Assembly: GCA_020629795.1 (NCBI GenBank)
Contig: JAHDCR010000004.1
Span: 25,075 to 89,074 of the forward strand
Length of the DNA stretch: 64,000 nucleotides
Source of the DNA: Candidatus Altimarinota bacterium
GTDB taxonomy: Bacteria; Patescibacteriota; Gracilibacteria; BD1-5; UBA6164
Direction: 5' to 3'
The notes under the pieces were generated by a model. That model did not search any database, was not told the DNA's origin, and saw only the letters and a list, made by a program, of their open reading frames with translations. A program made the position numbers and the translations under genes. This document shows positions 51,814-64,000 of this stretch, one piece after another (the first letter of the stretch is position 1; each line of letters starts with the position of its first letter).

Positions 51814-52752
51814 ATGCAAGAATTTTCAGAAAAAATACAATTATTATTAGACGAAGTATGACATGTGATAGTTGGGCAGGATTCATTAAAAAGAGATATT
51901 GTAATTTCCATGCTCGCTGGTGGCCACATATTATTAGAAGGAGCTCCAGGGCTAGCTAAGACAAGAACAGTTAATAGCTTTTCTGAGGCTTTGAAACTAT
52001 GATTTCAGAGGATTCAGTTTACACCTGATTTACTTCCAAGTGATTTAGTTGGTGCTAAGATTTATGATCCTGATGTAAAAGAATTCAGTATCAAAAAATG
52101 ACCAATTTTTGCTAATTTTGTTTTAGCTGATGAGATAAATAGGGCTCCTAGCAAAGTTCAGTCTGCACTTTTAGAAGCAATGGAAGAGAAACAAGTAACT
52201 ATTTGAGATACAACATTTAAACTCGATACTCCGTTTATAGTATTAGCAACACAGAATCCTTTAGAACAAGAGGGGACATTTCATCTTCCGGAAGCTCAAT
52301 TAGATAGATTTTTATTGAAAACTATTATAGATTATCCAACTCCTCATGAGGAGAAAAAAATACTTATGTGAGCCTTGAACAGAGAGGAATACAAGATTAA
52401 AAAAATATTCTGAAAAAAAGATATTATAGAATTTAAAAAACAAATTGAAAATGTTGAGCTTAGTGAAAGCATTTATGAATATATTTGTAGAATAATTCTC
52501 ACGAGTAGAGATAATTCTAAATATCCTGAAATTGTGTATTGAGGTTCTCCGAGAGCTTCACTGGCACTTATGAGATGTTCAAAAGTTTTAGCAGCAATGC
52601 AGTGAAGAAACTTTGTACTACCAGAAGATATAAAAGAAATGGCTTTCCCGGTTCTCAGGCATAGAATAATTCTCTCATATGAGGCAATGGCAGAAGCAAT
52701 AAGTCCTGATGATATGATACAAAAAATACTTAATGACGTTACTGTTTCGTAA
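51814..52752 (+). CDS. MoxR-family AAA+ ATPase
   Basis: [41 protein letters not shown]...[20 protein letters not shown]...[29 protein letters not shown]...[25 protein letters not shown]. Confidence 0.96.
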
Positions 52753-52755
52753 ATT

Positions 52756-53595
52756 ATGACTGATAAAAATAGGAAAAACATAAAGATTCAAAGTTCAAAG
52801 TATATGAATTCTTTGTTTGTCTGAAATTTTAAAGCATCATTTGCAGGTAAGTGAATCGAATTTCAAGATTTTAGAGAGTATACTCCATGAGATGATGCTA
52901 AATATATTGATTGGGCTCGATCAAGCATGGAGTCCTCAATGATAATGAGGAGATACAAAGAAGAAAAAAGCTCAGATATACTGTGTTATATAGATATGAG
53001 AGAGTCATATACATACCAAGATGGATTGAAGTTATGACTCATGCGTGATATCACTGATTTATTATATCATGCATCAATCTCAAGTAGTGAAAAGTTTGGT
53101 TGATATATAGATTCTAAAAGTGTAGTAGAATATATTGCACCTAAAAGAAATCCAAGTTCACTTCTAAAAATACATAATTTTTCATGAGATTTTCATGAGA
53201 TAACAGATACTTTAAGTATATCTGCTCTTATGAATCCTAAACTAAAGAGATCTATTATATTCATCATTTCAGATAGTATGAATATTGATGAAAAGAGTTT
53301 TAAAACAGCCTGACTCAAACATGATATTATATATATACATATTTCTTCTCATTTTGAAGATACTTTGAGTGAAGACTGAATATCATATCTTCGATGAATA
53401 TGATGAAATATATCAATTGATCTCAGTGACAAACAAAAAAAACTAGAATACCAAGAATTACGAGAAAAAACAAAAAATGAATTTAGTGTAAAAATAAAAA
53501 AAATGTGAATTGATAGTATGTTTTTAAATGAAAAATCGTCACTTCCATGAGAGTTTTTAAAGTTAATGAAGAAACGTTTAAATTATGTTAAATAA
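52756..53595 (+). CDS. DUF58 domain protein
   Basis: SLFVGNFKASFAGKGIEFQDFREYTPGDDAKYIDWARSSMESSMIMRRYKEE. Confidence 0.92.
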
Positions 53596-54529
53596 TTATA
53601 AAAATATGAAATATATAATTGGAATAATAGGAGTTTTTATAATACCAATATATGCATTTGCAAATAGTCAAATAGATATAGAAACGAGTGATACAAATAT
53701 AGAGCTAGGAGATAGTATAACTATTACAGTAAGTCTAAATGACATAAACCTGCAACAATCAAATGCTGAAATATCACTCCCGTGAGTTGAAAACTTCGAT
53801 GTATTTTCTCAAAGTGTGTCGAATAGTTTTCAAAACATAAATGGAGTTACTCAAAATCTTACTCAGCTAATTATTCAGCTAACTGCTAAAAACACATGAG
53901 ATTTTGAGCTTGGGCCTGTAGAAATATTATGAGATGAAATACTTAGAGATAATGAAAAAATTAATATATCAGTTCGTAGCTGATGAGTTGCATCTCCATC
54001 TTCGTTAGCTCCTGTAGATATTCAAAATACTCAGGAAATAGAGCAAAATCTCACAAAGGAGGTATTATGATGATGAGAAGAAGATTTAAGAGGTCTCAGA
54101 GAATTGAAGTTTCCAGTTTGGGCACATGGAGCCTTTTTAGTGTTTTTTATTGGTGCATTTTATCTTTTACTCAGTTATGTTTTGAAATCTGATAAATCAG
54201 AAACTACCCAAGAAACACCAATAAGTCCAAGTGATAAAACAGATCAATATAAAATATATTTTAAAAATCTCTCTGAGGAAATATGAGATTTAAGTAGTGA
54301 AGATTTTTTTCATCAATACAACGTTGGACTTAGAAAAATATTTTGAGATTTATGAGTTAATAATCATTTTACTGCAACTCTGATGGAATTAACAAAAAAT
54401 TCAGACATAACAGGTGACTTGAAGTTTGAGCTGTTTAAAAAAAGTTATAAACATGAATACTCTTGAGTCAGTGTTTCTCAGCTAACTCAAAAAAAATATA
54501 TCGATGATATTCTTAGTCTTTTATCTTAA
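53585..54529 (+). CDS. BatD-like membrane protein
   Basis: N-terminal signal; IDIETSDTNIELGDSITITVSLNDINLQQSNAEISLPGVENFDVFSQSVSNSFQNINGV; a TM; position in the operon. Confidence 0.75.
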
Positions 54530-54531
54530 AA

Positions 54532-55536
54532 ATGAATATATTTCTATTACAAAATTTAGAGAGACCATGGGTATTTGTTATTCTTATATTTGTACTCGTT
54601 GTATCTGTAGCTTTAGTATTTTTAAAACCCAAGAATACTAATTTTACTGAAATACACTTGCTGCGACAGGTCTATCAGAAAAATACTATTTGGCAGTTTA
54701 TATTTACGCTGAGTATTTGTGTAATAAGTATTTGTAGTATTTTAATCTTATCTGGATTGTATGGAAATTTAGAAAAGCAAACAATAAAAAAAGAGGGGAT
54801 AGATATTCAAATTGTGTTGGATCTCAGTTACTCTATGATTGCAGAAGATATAAAACCTCGTAGAATAGATGCTGCTAAAGAAATGCTAGGAAAGTTTATT
54901 TGAGAAATTAATTCAGATAGAATTGGTATTATACTTTTTTCTGGTAAACCATTTCAATCTGTTCCATTAACATTTGATTATGATTTTTTACAAGATTTTA
55001 TAGAGGAAATAAGTGTAGATACCGTTGCGCAATCTACAAATATAGAGCTAGCTGGAACAGCGCTATGAGATGGACTAGTTCTTGCTAGTGACGTGCTATC
55101 AAGAGATTATCCTGAGAGAGAAAAAGTAATTATTCTTATAACAGATGGTGAGGCAAACAAATGAGTAGAACCTGAGTTAGCACTTCGTCTCTTAAAGCAA
55201 GAGGGGATTAAAACTTATACTATTTGAGTAGGGAAATGAGAAGATACGACTATTACTATTCCTATTGGAAATTTTGTCCAGAGAATATTAGTATCAGGAG
55301 TAGATGAGGAAATACTTCAAAAAATAAGTAACGAAACATGAGCCGCATATTATAGAGCTGACAGTAGTGATTCATTTCAAAAAATACTTGAAACGATAGC
55401 TCAGCTAGAAAAGACGGATCTTGAGTATGAAGTATATACAACTAAAAAAACTAAAAACATACAAATTTTACTGATTCTATTTATTTCACTATTACCACTG
55501 TGTTATATCTACTTTTATAAAAAAATTACTATTTAA
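54532..55536 (+). CDS. BatA-like von Willebrand factor A domain protein
   Basis: GIDIQIVLDLSYSMIAEDIKPRRIDAAKEMLGKFI...LVLASDVL...VIILITDGEANKG; MIDAS (DLSYS) and flanking TMs. Confidence 0.92.
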
Positions 55537-56345
55537 TGCAGAAAATTCATATACATATTTGGCAAAAAATACTTCTGGTTGTAAGTGTTTTCTTTGTCGT
55601 TTTGAGTTTAGTATATGAGCTATATTATAGTTCAAACATGAGTTTTCCTGAGGGGGAAAATAATATAGTATTTTCTCTGGATGTATCTCAAAGCATGAAT
55701 GTACTAGATATGTGAAACTACTCAAGACTCGATGCTGCAAAGAGAAAAATTATTGATATTATTCGTGAAAATCCTGAGAATAGCTACGCGCTCAATATTT
55801 TTGCTGGAGAATCTATGAGAATATTACCGTTTACGAATGATATAGGATTGATTTCAACTTTTCTCCTTTGACTTGATAGTCGTAATATTACAAAACAATG
55901 AAGTGATATACCATGAGCACTGAGTCAAGCCTATGAAAGTTTTAATGAGCTACAGAGTTGAAAAGTCATACTCTTAACTGATGGGAGCGATGAGAGTATA
56001 GATATAGATAATTCTATAAAGAAAAACTATAAAACTCAACAGATAGATCTTATAATTTTGTGAGTCTGAAGCTCAACTGGTTGATATATACCTTCTGAAA
56101 GTCCTCTAAGTCCATATAAAATGTATAATGGTAGTAGAGTCGTAAGTAGCTTAAATGCGAAGTGATTACGAGATATAGCTGAGGATATGGATGCAGAGTA
56201 TATCAACATGCAGGAGTATAATAATTACCAATCACTGTATTCTAAAAATACTTCATCAAATTTTCCTTTTGTTTTTCTCCTATTTGTACTAAGCTGGTCT
56301 GCCTATCTAGCACTCTTATATAGAAATATATTTTTAAAAATATAA
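55536..56345 (+). CDS. BatB-like von Willebrand factor A domain protein
   Basis: NNIVFSLDVSQSMNVLDMGNYSRLDAAKRKIIDII...GKVILLTDGSDES. Confidence 0.9.
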
Positions 56346-56349
56346 AATT

Positions 56350-57033
56350 ATGAAATATAAAATCATCATACCAATTTTATTCTTAGCTTTGTTGTTAGGT
56401 ATGTTTTGAGTTTCTAAATATCTAAGATATTTAGATTTCGTAAATCTTTATACTAGTGAAAATTTTACCGAAATATTAGAAAATCAAACACTTCAATCAC
56501 CAGAAATGTTGCATAATTATGGACTTACTGCATTAGAACAGTTTAAAAAAGACGGTATGCAAAATATAGATAATCTCATTGAATCAAACAAATTATTTTC
56601 ATGAAGTTTACAAAAACAAGAGCACGAAAAAACGAGATTTCAATATGAGTTTACAAAGGCTTTACTAGATTTATTTAAACAACAACAAAAACAACAAGAA
56701 CAGAATCAAGATCAACAATCACAAGAAACTGATCAATGAGATACTGGTGAAGCTTGAGATGAAAGCCAACAGTGAGAGTGATGAGAAGATGAAAACTCTA
56801 CGTCACAATCTCAAAACGGACGAGAGAGTCAGTATTATTTAAATCAGTGAGAAGAGATAAAACCACTGAGTGAATGAGAACAAAAAAAATTAGATCAAAG
56901 TATTGAAAAGCTGAAATCAGACCAAATGAATAATCAGCAGTATTATGGAAAACAGCAGCAATTGACACCTTTTCAAGAAGCTTTTGATAGTGTATTTTGA
57001 ACTGTTGATAGATGAGGTGAAAAAGACTGGTAA
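56350..57033 (+). CDS. BatC/BatE-like TPR-type membrane protein, Gln-rich
   Basis: N-terminal [18 protein letters not shown]; low-complexity [19 protein letters not shown]; last gene of the Bat operon. Confidence 0.7.
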
Positions 57034-57034
57034 T

Positions 57035-57066
57035 AAAAAAGAGTAGATCATATACTACTCTTTTTT
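57035..57066. terminator. Bidirectional terminator
   Basis: AAAAAAGAGTAG-atcatata-CTACTCTTTTTT. Confidence 0.85.
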
Positions 57067-57084
57067 TATATTTAAAAGTATGTA

Positions 57085-57402
57085 TTACATACCGTTACCA
57101 AGTCCATTCATCATATCACCCATACCCATTCCTTGCATAACTCCTTGCATTTTTTCTCCTGCTACTTCTTGAGCTTTTTTCATTCCTTTATTTACTGCCT
57201 GAGCAATTGCCTTTTCTAGAGCAGCTTTATCTCCAATAAGTGTATCTGTTTCAAACTCTACTTTTTCAACTTTCATTTCACCATTTACAGTCACTACAAG
57301 ACCGTCAACTTCAGCTTCTATGAGTGTATTTTCAAGTTCTTTTTTTACTTTCATTGCCTCTTGTTGAAGCTTCATGAGTTCACCTGCTTTACTAAAATCC
57401 AT
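57085..57402 (-). CDS. ybaB: YbaB/EbfC family nucleoid-associated protein
   Basis: MDFSKAGELMKLQQEAMKVKKELENTLIEAEVDGLVVTVNGEMKVEKVEFE...GMGMGDMMNGLGNGM; uninterrupted by TGA. Confidence 0.9.
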   Translation of the reverse strand: MDFSKAGELMKLQQEAMKVKKELENTLIEAEVDGLVVTVNGEMKVEKVEFETDTLIGDKAALEKAIAQAVNKGMKKAQEVAGEKMQGVMQGMGMGDMMNGLGNGM

Positions 57403-57542
57403 ATGTTTAACATTAGTGTATAAATAACTCAGAGATTATAGTTCCAGAAATACATTTTTCAAGTGAAAAAATCTCTAATTATTGCCAAGTGAAAAAAAAT
57501 GTGATATTCTAGTAAAGTAATATAACATATAAAAATATAATT

Positions 57543-58340
57543 ATGGCTACTGCTACAAAACAAGATGATGATTTACTCATCATTGCAGACGAAGAATCTA
57601 GCTCTGATTCTAGTGGAGATATTGAATTTTCATTTGATTTTGGAGAAGATACTTCAACAAAAGAATCTACAACAGTAAGTTCAGGTACTACAAGTGACAC
57701 TGCTGAACTCAAAACTGAAGATACTTTAGAGTCTATGCCTGAAGTATCTATTGTAGAAGAAACACCACTGAGCGAAACAGCTAGCATTTCAGAAGTAGAT
57801 CTCACTAGTGATGTAGATACTCCTGAAATCTCTCTGGGTATGGATGACGCAGCTACAGAAACTCCAGTAGTTGATACTAAACCAGTTGAAAATTCTGTAA
57901 ATGAAGATTTTTCTTTTGATCTGTCTGAATCAAATATAGATACTGAAGTAGTTTCTACAAGTATAGAAGAAACTACCAATAACTGAAAAGAATCAATTTT
58001 AGCAGAAGAATCAGTACTAGTACAAGAAACTCCTAAAGAGGTTGAGGTATCAATTGATGCAAGCAGTGAAGCATCTATGAATGATATTCTCTCAGCTACA
58101 ATTGCTAAATTAGCTGCTAGACAAGAATTGATTGCTACAAGTAAAGCAGGAAAATCTACTAAAGAAGAAGAAATTAAAGCACAAATTAAAGAGTTACAAT
58201 CACAAGTTTCTGAGCTTGAGGCTGAAATGAAAGAACTTGATAAAGAATCAGATAAAATTACAGCAAATATTACAGAGCTTGAAAATATGAAGCTTGATCC
58301 AGTGAAAGAACATAACTCAAAAAGAGTTACGAAGAAATAA
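57543..58340 (+). CDS. Acidic, Ser/Thr/Glu-rich protein with C-terminal coiled coil
   Basis: MATATKQDDDLLIIADEESSSDSSGDIEFSFDFGED...; QIKELQSQVSELEAEMKELDKESDKITANITELENM. One in-frame TGA joins the two listed ORFs. Confidence 0.8.
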
Positions 58341-58346
58341 AAAATT

Positions 58347-58390
58347 AAAATCAATAAAAAAACAGCATGAGCTGTTTTTTTATTGATTTT
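58347..58390. terminator. Bidirectional terminator with 20-bp arms
   Basis: AAAATCAATAAAAAAACAGC-ATGA-GCTGTTTTTTTATTGATTTT. Confidence 0.88.
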
Positions 58391-60260
58391 ACCAGTTAGG
58401 TTTATAAGAACCTGGATATTCTTTATTTTTTCTATTATGTCTTTTTCTTTTTAGTCCTTTTTTTTCATGTACTTTTCTTTTTTTTGGACGACTATTGCAT
58501 GCTTTTAAATGTTCTTCAAAGTTTCATAAAATATTTATAGTTCCTATAAGTCTACTTGACTTAATAACCTGAATTTCTAGTCCATCTACACTTTTTAAAG
58601 CAGAGGCTGATAAATGTAGACCTTTGAATATGATTTTATCAGTGAGAAGTCTTTTAATCGTTCATTCATCTTTGATTGAAAAAAATTCAAGAACCTTATT
58701 CAGGGCAGTTCATATTTGTTGGATTTCAATAACAATGTTATCTGTTTTTTCCCATCAATCTAGAATATGTTTTTCTTCGGATACTTTGTACTGATCAAAG
58801 TATTCTCGTAGTTCATCTCTTTCTCTTTGTGATAACTCAAGTTGTACTTCTACGATATGTTCTGGAACTATACTTAGAGGATATTCTGATATAACTTCTC
58901 AAGATTCTGCATCAAATACTTTATATTTTTCTCATCTTTGGGTTGCGATTTCTATTCAATTTTGCTTTCTTGCATGTTTGTGAAGTGAACTCTCTTTTGA
59001 AGTAACTTTCCTTTCAGGTCAGGTGTATGTTTGTATTCATATTGTCTGACCATTCATTCAAGTATAATAAAAATCAACATGAAACTCTTCTTGTAATTCT
59101 AAGTTTGGTACACTGAAATTTCATTTAAGCTGTCTCTGTTTTGTTCCTGAACAGTAGTCAGCGAGTATACGTGGGAAAAGTCTTCATCACTGAAATCAAT
59201 CAGTTATATTTGCTACTAACGCTTTGGCGCTGTATCAATCAATATCTTCAATAGTCAGTATATTATCAGAGATATCTTCACATTGAGAAGCAAATCTAAT
59301 GATATCGAATACAGCTGCACGTATATTTCAGCTTTCTACAAGATTTAAACTTTTATCTCACCATAAAGCTCTTTTTTCTTTTGAATTTTTAAAATTACTT
59401 TCTTCTCATCCTCTTGTTTCCCAAACTCAAAATTGTGCTTGTACATATAATATAATTCTTCTTATTTGACTCTTTTTATATGCTTCAAAAAGATTCTGTA
59501 TTTCACTATAATGCGGTGCATTATGATTTTTTTCATTTTCTATATAAGATTTTATTTGATTGTATTGTGTTCTATTCAAAAGTTGCGAATAATCAAATAC
59601 AACTTTCTGGAGACAAGTGAGATTTTTTCTTTCTTCTACAGATGAGAAATCAGTAGAGACATAACTAAGTCATGATTCAGAAAACAAAATAAATCTGAAA
59701 ATTTTTCTTACAAAATCAGCATTATTTTTGCTTTGTTGGAATCTTGACATCATCAGTTGAACTAATTCATCTGAATCAGCAATAAAAAGAGTCTTTCAAG
59801 TTCTTGATTCTTGAATTCGTACTTGCCATAACTCAAGCCGATCTTGTATTGATCATAAGAAGTTACTATATTTTCAAATCGTTTCTGATAGCACTTTAAA
59901 TGCTTTATTTCTATTTTCTCATTTTAGTGATGTGACTTCATGAATAATAGCTTTCGGAATAAATGAACCATTAATTTTTAGTTGATATGCTCAAGTATGC
60001 AATGTGAAAAGACGTTCAATCTCTTGTGCTCAAATTTGCTTATTTGATTTAAGAAAATCAGCAGCTAAATGCCCATGTGGCAGTATTTTTACTCAATTGA
60101 TTTCTTTTGGGAAATCAGATTCTTTTCAGCTAGGAATCATTATGATTTCAATATCTGGATTTATTTGAATGATTCTAGTTATTTCACTAATATAATCTTT
60201 ATTTCAAAGATTGTAAATGAAATGAGAGTTTTTTCAAAGGTGCTGTGTATTTAAATCCAT
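58389..60260 (-). CDS. Protein of unknown function, 623 aa
   Basis: MDLNTQHLGKNSHFIYNLGNKDYISEITRIIQINPDIEIIMIPSGKESDFPKEINGVKILPHGHLAADFLKSNKQ...; single recoded frame, basic C-terminus. Confidence 0.8.
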
Positions 60261-60328
60261 ACGTAAAATATATTGATGTATTCTTATATATAATATTTTT
60301 AATAGTATATCAGTCAATAAAAAAATAA

Positions 60329-60358
60329 AAAAGCTAGTAATAATTATTACTAGCTTTT
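60329..60358. terminator. 30-bp perfect palindrome, terminator-like
   Basis: AAAAGCTAGTAATAATTATTACTAGCTTTT, just 3' of the minus-strand HAD-like gene. Confidence 0.75.
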
Positions 60359-60362
60359 ACTA

Positions 60363-60956
60363 TTACACTTCCTCGATTTTCTTATATCCATCATTTCCAT
60401 CCATCTCTACAGACATGATTGTAAGCTTTGTTCAGAGAATCTTTTCTATGAATTCTCTGTATTCTATAAAATATTGTGGTCTGTCTTCATATACTATTAT
60501 CTCACTTGGAATATATCTCAGTTCAAAAAGTACATGTCGTATGAGTTCAGGAACTTTTTCAAAACCGTCTTTAGTCACTACAACTCTAAACTTATCAAGC
60601 TCACTGCAGCTGCGTACTTTCGCAAGTTGAAAATCTTTTGATCCACCAGCAGTCATGATGATATCTCTTGAGCTATCAAGTCGAGAGAGTATTTCAGTTG
60701 GTAGAGAGATATCACTGTAATAGTCTTTTAAAAATTGAGTCATTCCATATCTCTGAAATAGGTAGAGAGGACCGAGGTCACCTCTATTTTTTTGTAAGTC
60801 TGGTACTCATTCTAGCTGCTCATCTCGAGAAAATAATGTATAGTCAAAATCAGCTAGCTGAAAAATAGTATCTTTTTTCTCTAGAGTCTGAGCAAGCTCT
60901 ATCCAAAACTCTCACACTTGCTCTCATCAGAGTATTTTTTTATATAGTGGATTCAT
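60363..60956 (-). CDS. HAD-like hydrolase
   Basis: FQLADFDYTLFSRDEQL (DxDxT); IIMTAGGSKDFQLAKV; IIVYEDRPQYFIEY. Confidence 0.75.
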
Positions 60957-60963
60957 ATTTTGT

Positions 60964-61158
60964 TTAAAAAGTTATATGCATAGCGTATAAGAAAAAGAGA
61001 CACCATCAGATTGCTAAACCAATAGGAATAGAGAATATGAAATATAATATGTCATTGAAATTCCATTCCCAAAAATTTTTAGTTGCAGGAGCACATAGTT
61101 TTATAATAATAAAAACTCATATAACTGGTAAATAAATAATAAAATATTCTAGCATCAT
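60964..61158 (-). CDS. Small membrane protein
   Basis: MMLEYFIIYLPVIGVFIIIKLCAPATKNFWEWNFNDILYFIFSIPIGLAIGWCLFFLYAMHITF; sits directly between ileS and the HAD-like gene. Confidence 0.65.
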
Positions 61159-64000
61159 TTACTTCTTAATAATTATTTTCGCAGTTGTTTCTCAGAGCTC
61201 TATTTCTTTTTCAATATCTCAAGCAGTGAGAGATGTATCAAGAGTTGAGAGCGTTTCAGAAGTTATATCATAACTTGCGAGAATTGCCTCTAGCTCGTTA
61301 GTAACAATATTTAGGGAGATTCTATCATTCACTTCATATCCAGCCTCTTTTCGAGCCTCTTGTACGTGTCTCACGATATCACGAGCATATCCCTCAAGCC
61401 TTAATTCGTCTGTGAGCTCTAAGTCCATAGAGATAACCATTCCAAATCCTGATTCTATATTATCAGATTCTCCCTCTGTCATAAATGCGATTTCAAAATC
61501 ATCACCTTCGAGAATAAATTCTCATACTTTAACAGTATTTTCATCAATTTCTTCAAAGTTCCCAGATTTAGCCTGCGTCATAATTTCTTTCACATCTTTT
61601 CCAAATTTTGGACCGATGAGACGACCATTTGGTTTACAGATTTTCTGTGCTATGGTGCTTGAGTCTACCACGAGAACCTCTTTTACATTGAGCTCTTCCT
61701 TGATGATATCTTTATAATAATCAGAGAGGTTTTCTCCGATAGAAATAGAGCGAAGAGGCTGACGTACTCTCATTTTTGTATTTGTTCTCAGAGAGAGTCA
61801 AAGATTAATAATCTTTTGGCAGAGGTCCATGTCTTCGTTGAGTTTTTCATCAATCAGAGCAGTATCTGCAACAGGAAAGTCTGATAAATGAACTGATTCG
61901 TTCCCAGTTAAATTCTTATACATTTCTTCCGTGATAAACGGCATAAACGGAGCAACTACTTGAGAAAGAGTTACAAGTACCTCGTAGAGCGTTTCATATG
62001 CTTCGAGCTTGTCTCCATCATTTTCAGATTTCCAGAAACGTTTTCTCGATCTTCTGATGTACCAGTTTGTGAGGTTATCCATAAATTTCACGATAGGACG
62101 TGTCGCGTCGGTAATCTCGTATGTTTCCATCCCTTTTGTAACATCTGCTACGAGTTTATGTGTTTCAGATATCATCCATACATCGAGAGGGTTATTTCTC
62201 TCAGATTTTCCAGTTGGAGTGAAGTTATCAATATTTGCGTAGGTCGTGAAGAAGCTATAGGTATTCCACATAGGAAGAATAACTTTTTTAATCACTTCCA
62301 CTATTCCTTCTTCTTTGAAATCCATATTTCCACCATTGAGCAGAGGAGAGTTTGCCATATAGAATCTAATTGCGTCAGCTCCGTATTTTTTGATAGTTTC
62401 TTTTGGATCTGGGTAGTTTCCGTATGACTTAGACATTTTTCGTCCATCTGAACCCATCACGATACCAGTTGTGATAACGTTTGTGAAACTTCTCTTGTCA
62501 AAGAGTGCTACACCAACTACGTGCATCACATAGAACCAGGCTCGTACTTGACCGATATACTCAACGATAAAGTCAGCTGGATATGAGTTCTCCATTGGAG
62601 CTTTGTTTTCAAATGGGTAGTGCATTTGCGCGTATGGCATAGACCCAGAATCCATCCACACGTCGAGTACTTCTGGGAGACGAGTATAGGTCACATCACC
62701 CTCTTTCCACGTGATGTCATCAATAAATGGTCGGTGTAAATCTGTAACTTTCATACCTGAAGCATCTTCGATTTCTTTTTTACTTCCAAAGACCTTCATA
62801 TCTACTTCGTTTCACTCGCTGTCAGTTCCAATCCAAATAGGCATAGGAGTCCCCCAATAACGAGTACGAGAAATACACCAATCTGGTGCTGACTCTACTG
62901 ATTTGAGGAATTGACCATGTTTGAGATGGTTAGGTTGCCAGTTGATTCCTTCGTTTTCAGCTAATAGTCTATCCTTCATTTCCTGGATATTGATAAACCA
63001 AGAGTCCTGCGCTTTATAAATAAGCTTTGTCCCTGATCGTGGACACATCGCAACTCTATGGTTAATAGACTCTTTTTTAAAGAGGAGTCCAAGCTCTTTG
63101 AGCTTTTCAGCTACGATATCGTTTGCATCCTGATAATGCATCCCTTCGTAATCTGGGATTTCCTCTGTATAGCATCCAGCATCATCGAGAGCTGTTGAGA
63201 TATGTACTCACTCTTTTTGGGCAAGTTGAAAATCGACTTCACCAAACTCAGGAGCTTGGTGTCCAATACCGGTACCGTCTGTGTCAGTGATAAAGTCTGC
63301 GTGAAGTATTTTATGATTTTTCTCAGCATCGACTTTTCCAACATAGAAATCAAAGGGAGGAGTATACTTGAGTCCGATTAAGTCCTCACCCATAAAGCTT
63401 TCAAGGATTTCGTATTCTCGACCTTTAAATACCGTCTCTACTCTGGCAGTTGCGAGAATATATACTTTGTCTTCTGACTCTACTCGTGAGTAAGAAAGAT
63501 TTTTATTGAGAGCCATACTCATATGAGCCGGGATAGTCCATGGAGTGGTTGTCCACGCGATGATATAATCACCTGCTTGTACGTGTTTGTGTGACTCAGT
63601 AAGAGGGAACATCACCGTAACAGCTGGGTCAGATACTTCTTCATACGAATCATCCATTGCAACCTCAAAGTTTGAGATAGGAGTTGAGAGTTTCCATGAG
63701 TAGAGTGATACTCTTCGACCTTTATATACTCGTCCTTTTTCGTGCATTTGTTTAAAGACCCAAAGAACAGATTCCATATAATCTTGGTCCATAGTTCGAT
63801 ACGCATTATCCGTATCTACCCATCGTCCGATATGGTCAATATACCAATCCCACTCTGAAGAAACCTCTTTTGTATAGGTATAACACTCCTCTATAAACTT
63901 TTCGACTCCAAGAGCTTCAATATCAGCATTAGACTTAAGATCGAGTTTCTTTTGTACTTTTTCCTCAATAGGCAGACCATGACAGTCCCAACCCCATTTA
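61159..64000 (-). CDS. ileS: Isoleucyl-tRNA synthetase, N-terminus beyond window
   Basis: KWGWDCHGLPIEEKVQKKL...IIAWTTTPWTIPAHMSMALN...VLDVWMDSGSMPYAQMHYPFE...VMGSDGRKMSKSYGNYPDPKETI. Confidence 0.97.

Noticed and set aside
57509-58354. 281-aa minus-strand ORF (MILIFYFFVTLFELCSFTGSSFIFSS...), the second-longest in the supplied track
   Set aside because: Antisense shadow of the plus-strand acidic/coiled-coil gene 57543-58340. Ser/Ile/Leu-rich translation reflects composition, and it crosses the terminator hairpin.

Overview
The window is AT-rich bacterial DNA in which UGA reads as glycine (translation table 25, the Absconditabacteria/SR1 and Gracilibacteria code). Under the standard code almost every gene looks shattered. 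With TGA=Gly and only TAA/TAG as stops, I could rebuild about 50 long, tightly packed genes by hand. Recoded TGAs fall on invariant glycines in several families: RsmA EVGPGYGALT, RlmN FMGMGEP, ClpC GEAGVGKT, Pth GLGNPG, MurC. Main contents: a repetitive exported protein, rsmA, a surface-glycan cluster (GT2, methyltransferase, GT14-like, GT8, polysaccharide pyruvyl transferase, Wzx-like flippase), malic enzyme, a giant membrane protein, DtxR/MntR-like regulator, HD proteins, tgt, rseP, a 1,340-aa unknown protein, a prepilin-like protein, rlmN, secD, bcp, an NqrB/RnfD-like protein followed by exported proteins, murC, pth, a Xer recombinase with a Cys/His N-terminal extension, NUDIX, map, two more exported proteins, clpC, PBP1A, LytR-CpsA-Psr, sod, a moxR/DUF58/Bat operon, ybaB, an unknown 623-aa protein and ileS (partial). 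Convergent genes repeatedly share palindromic terminators that contain one or both stop codons. I found no tRNA, rRNA, CRISPR array or transposase. The recoding is a known phenomenon. The best candidates for something undescribed are the large unassigned proteins, the exported-protein cassettes and the uneven use of UGA between genes. All coordinates were derived by eye and start codons are the least certain part.
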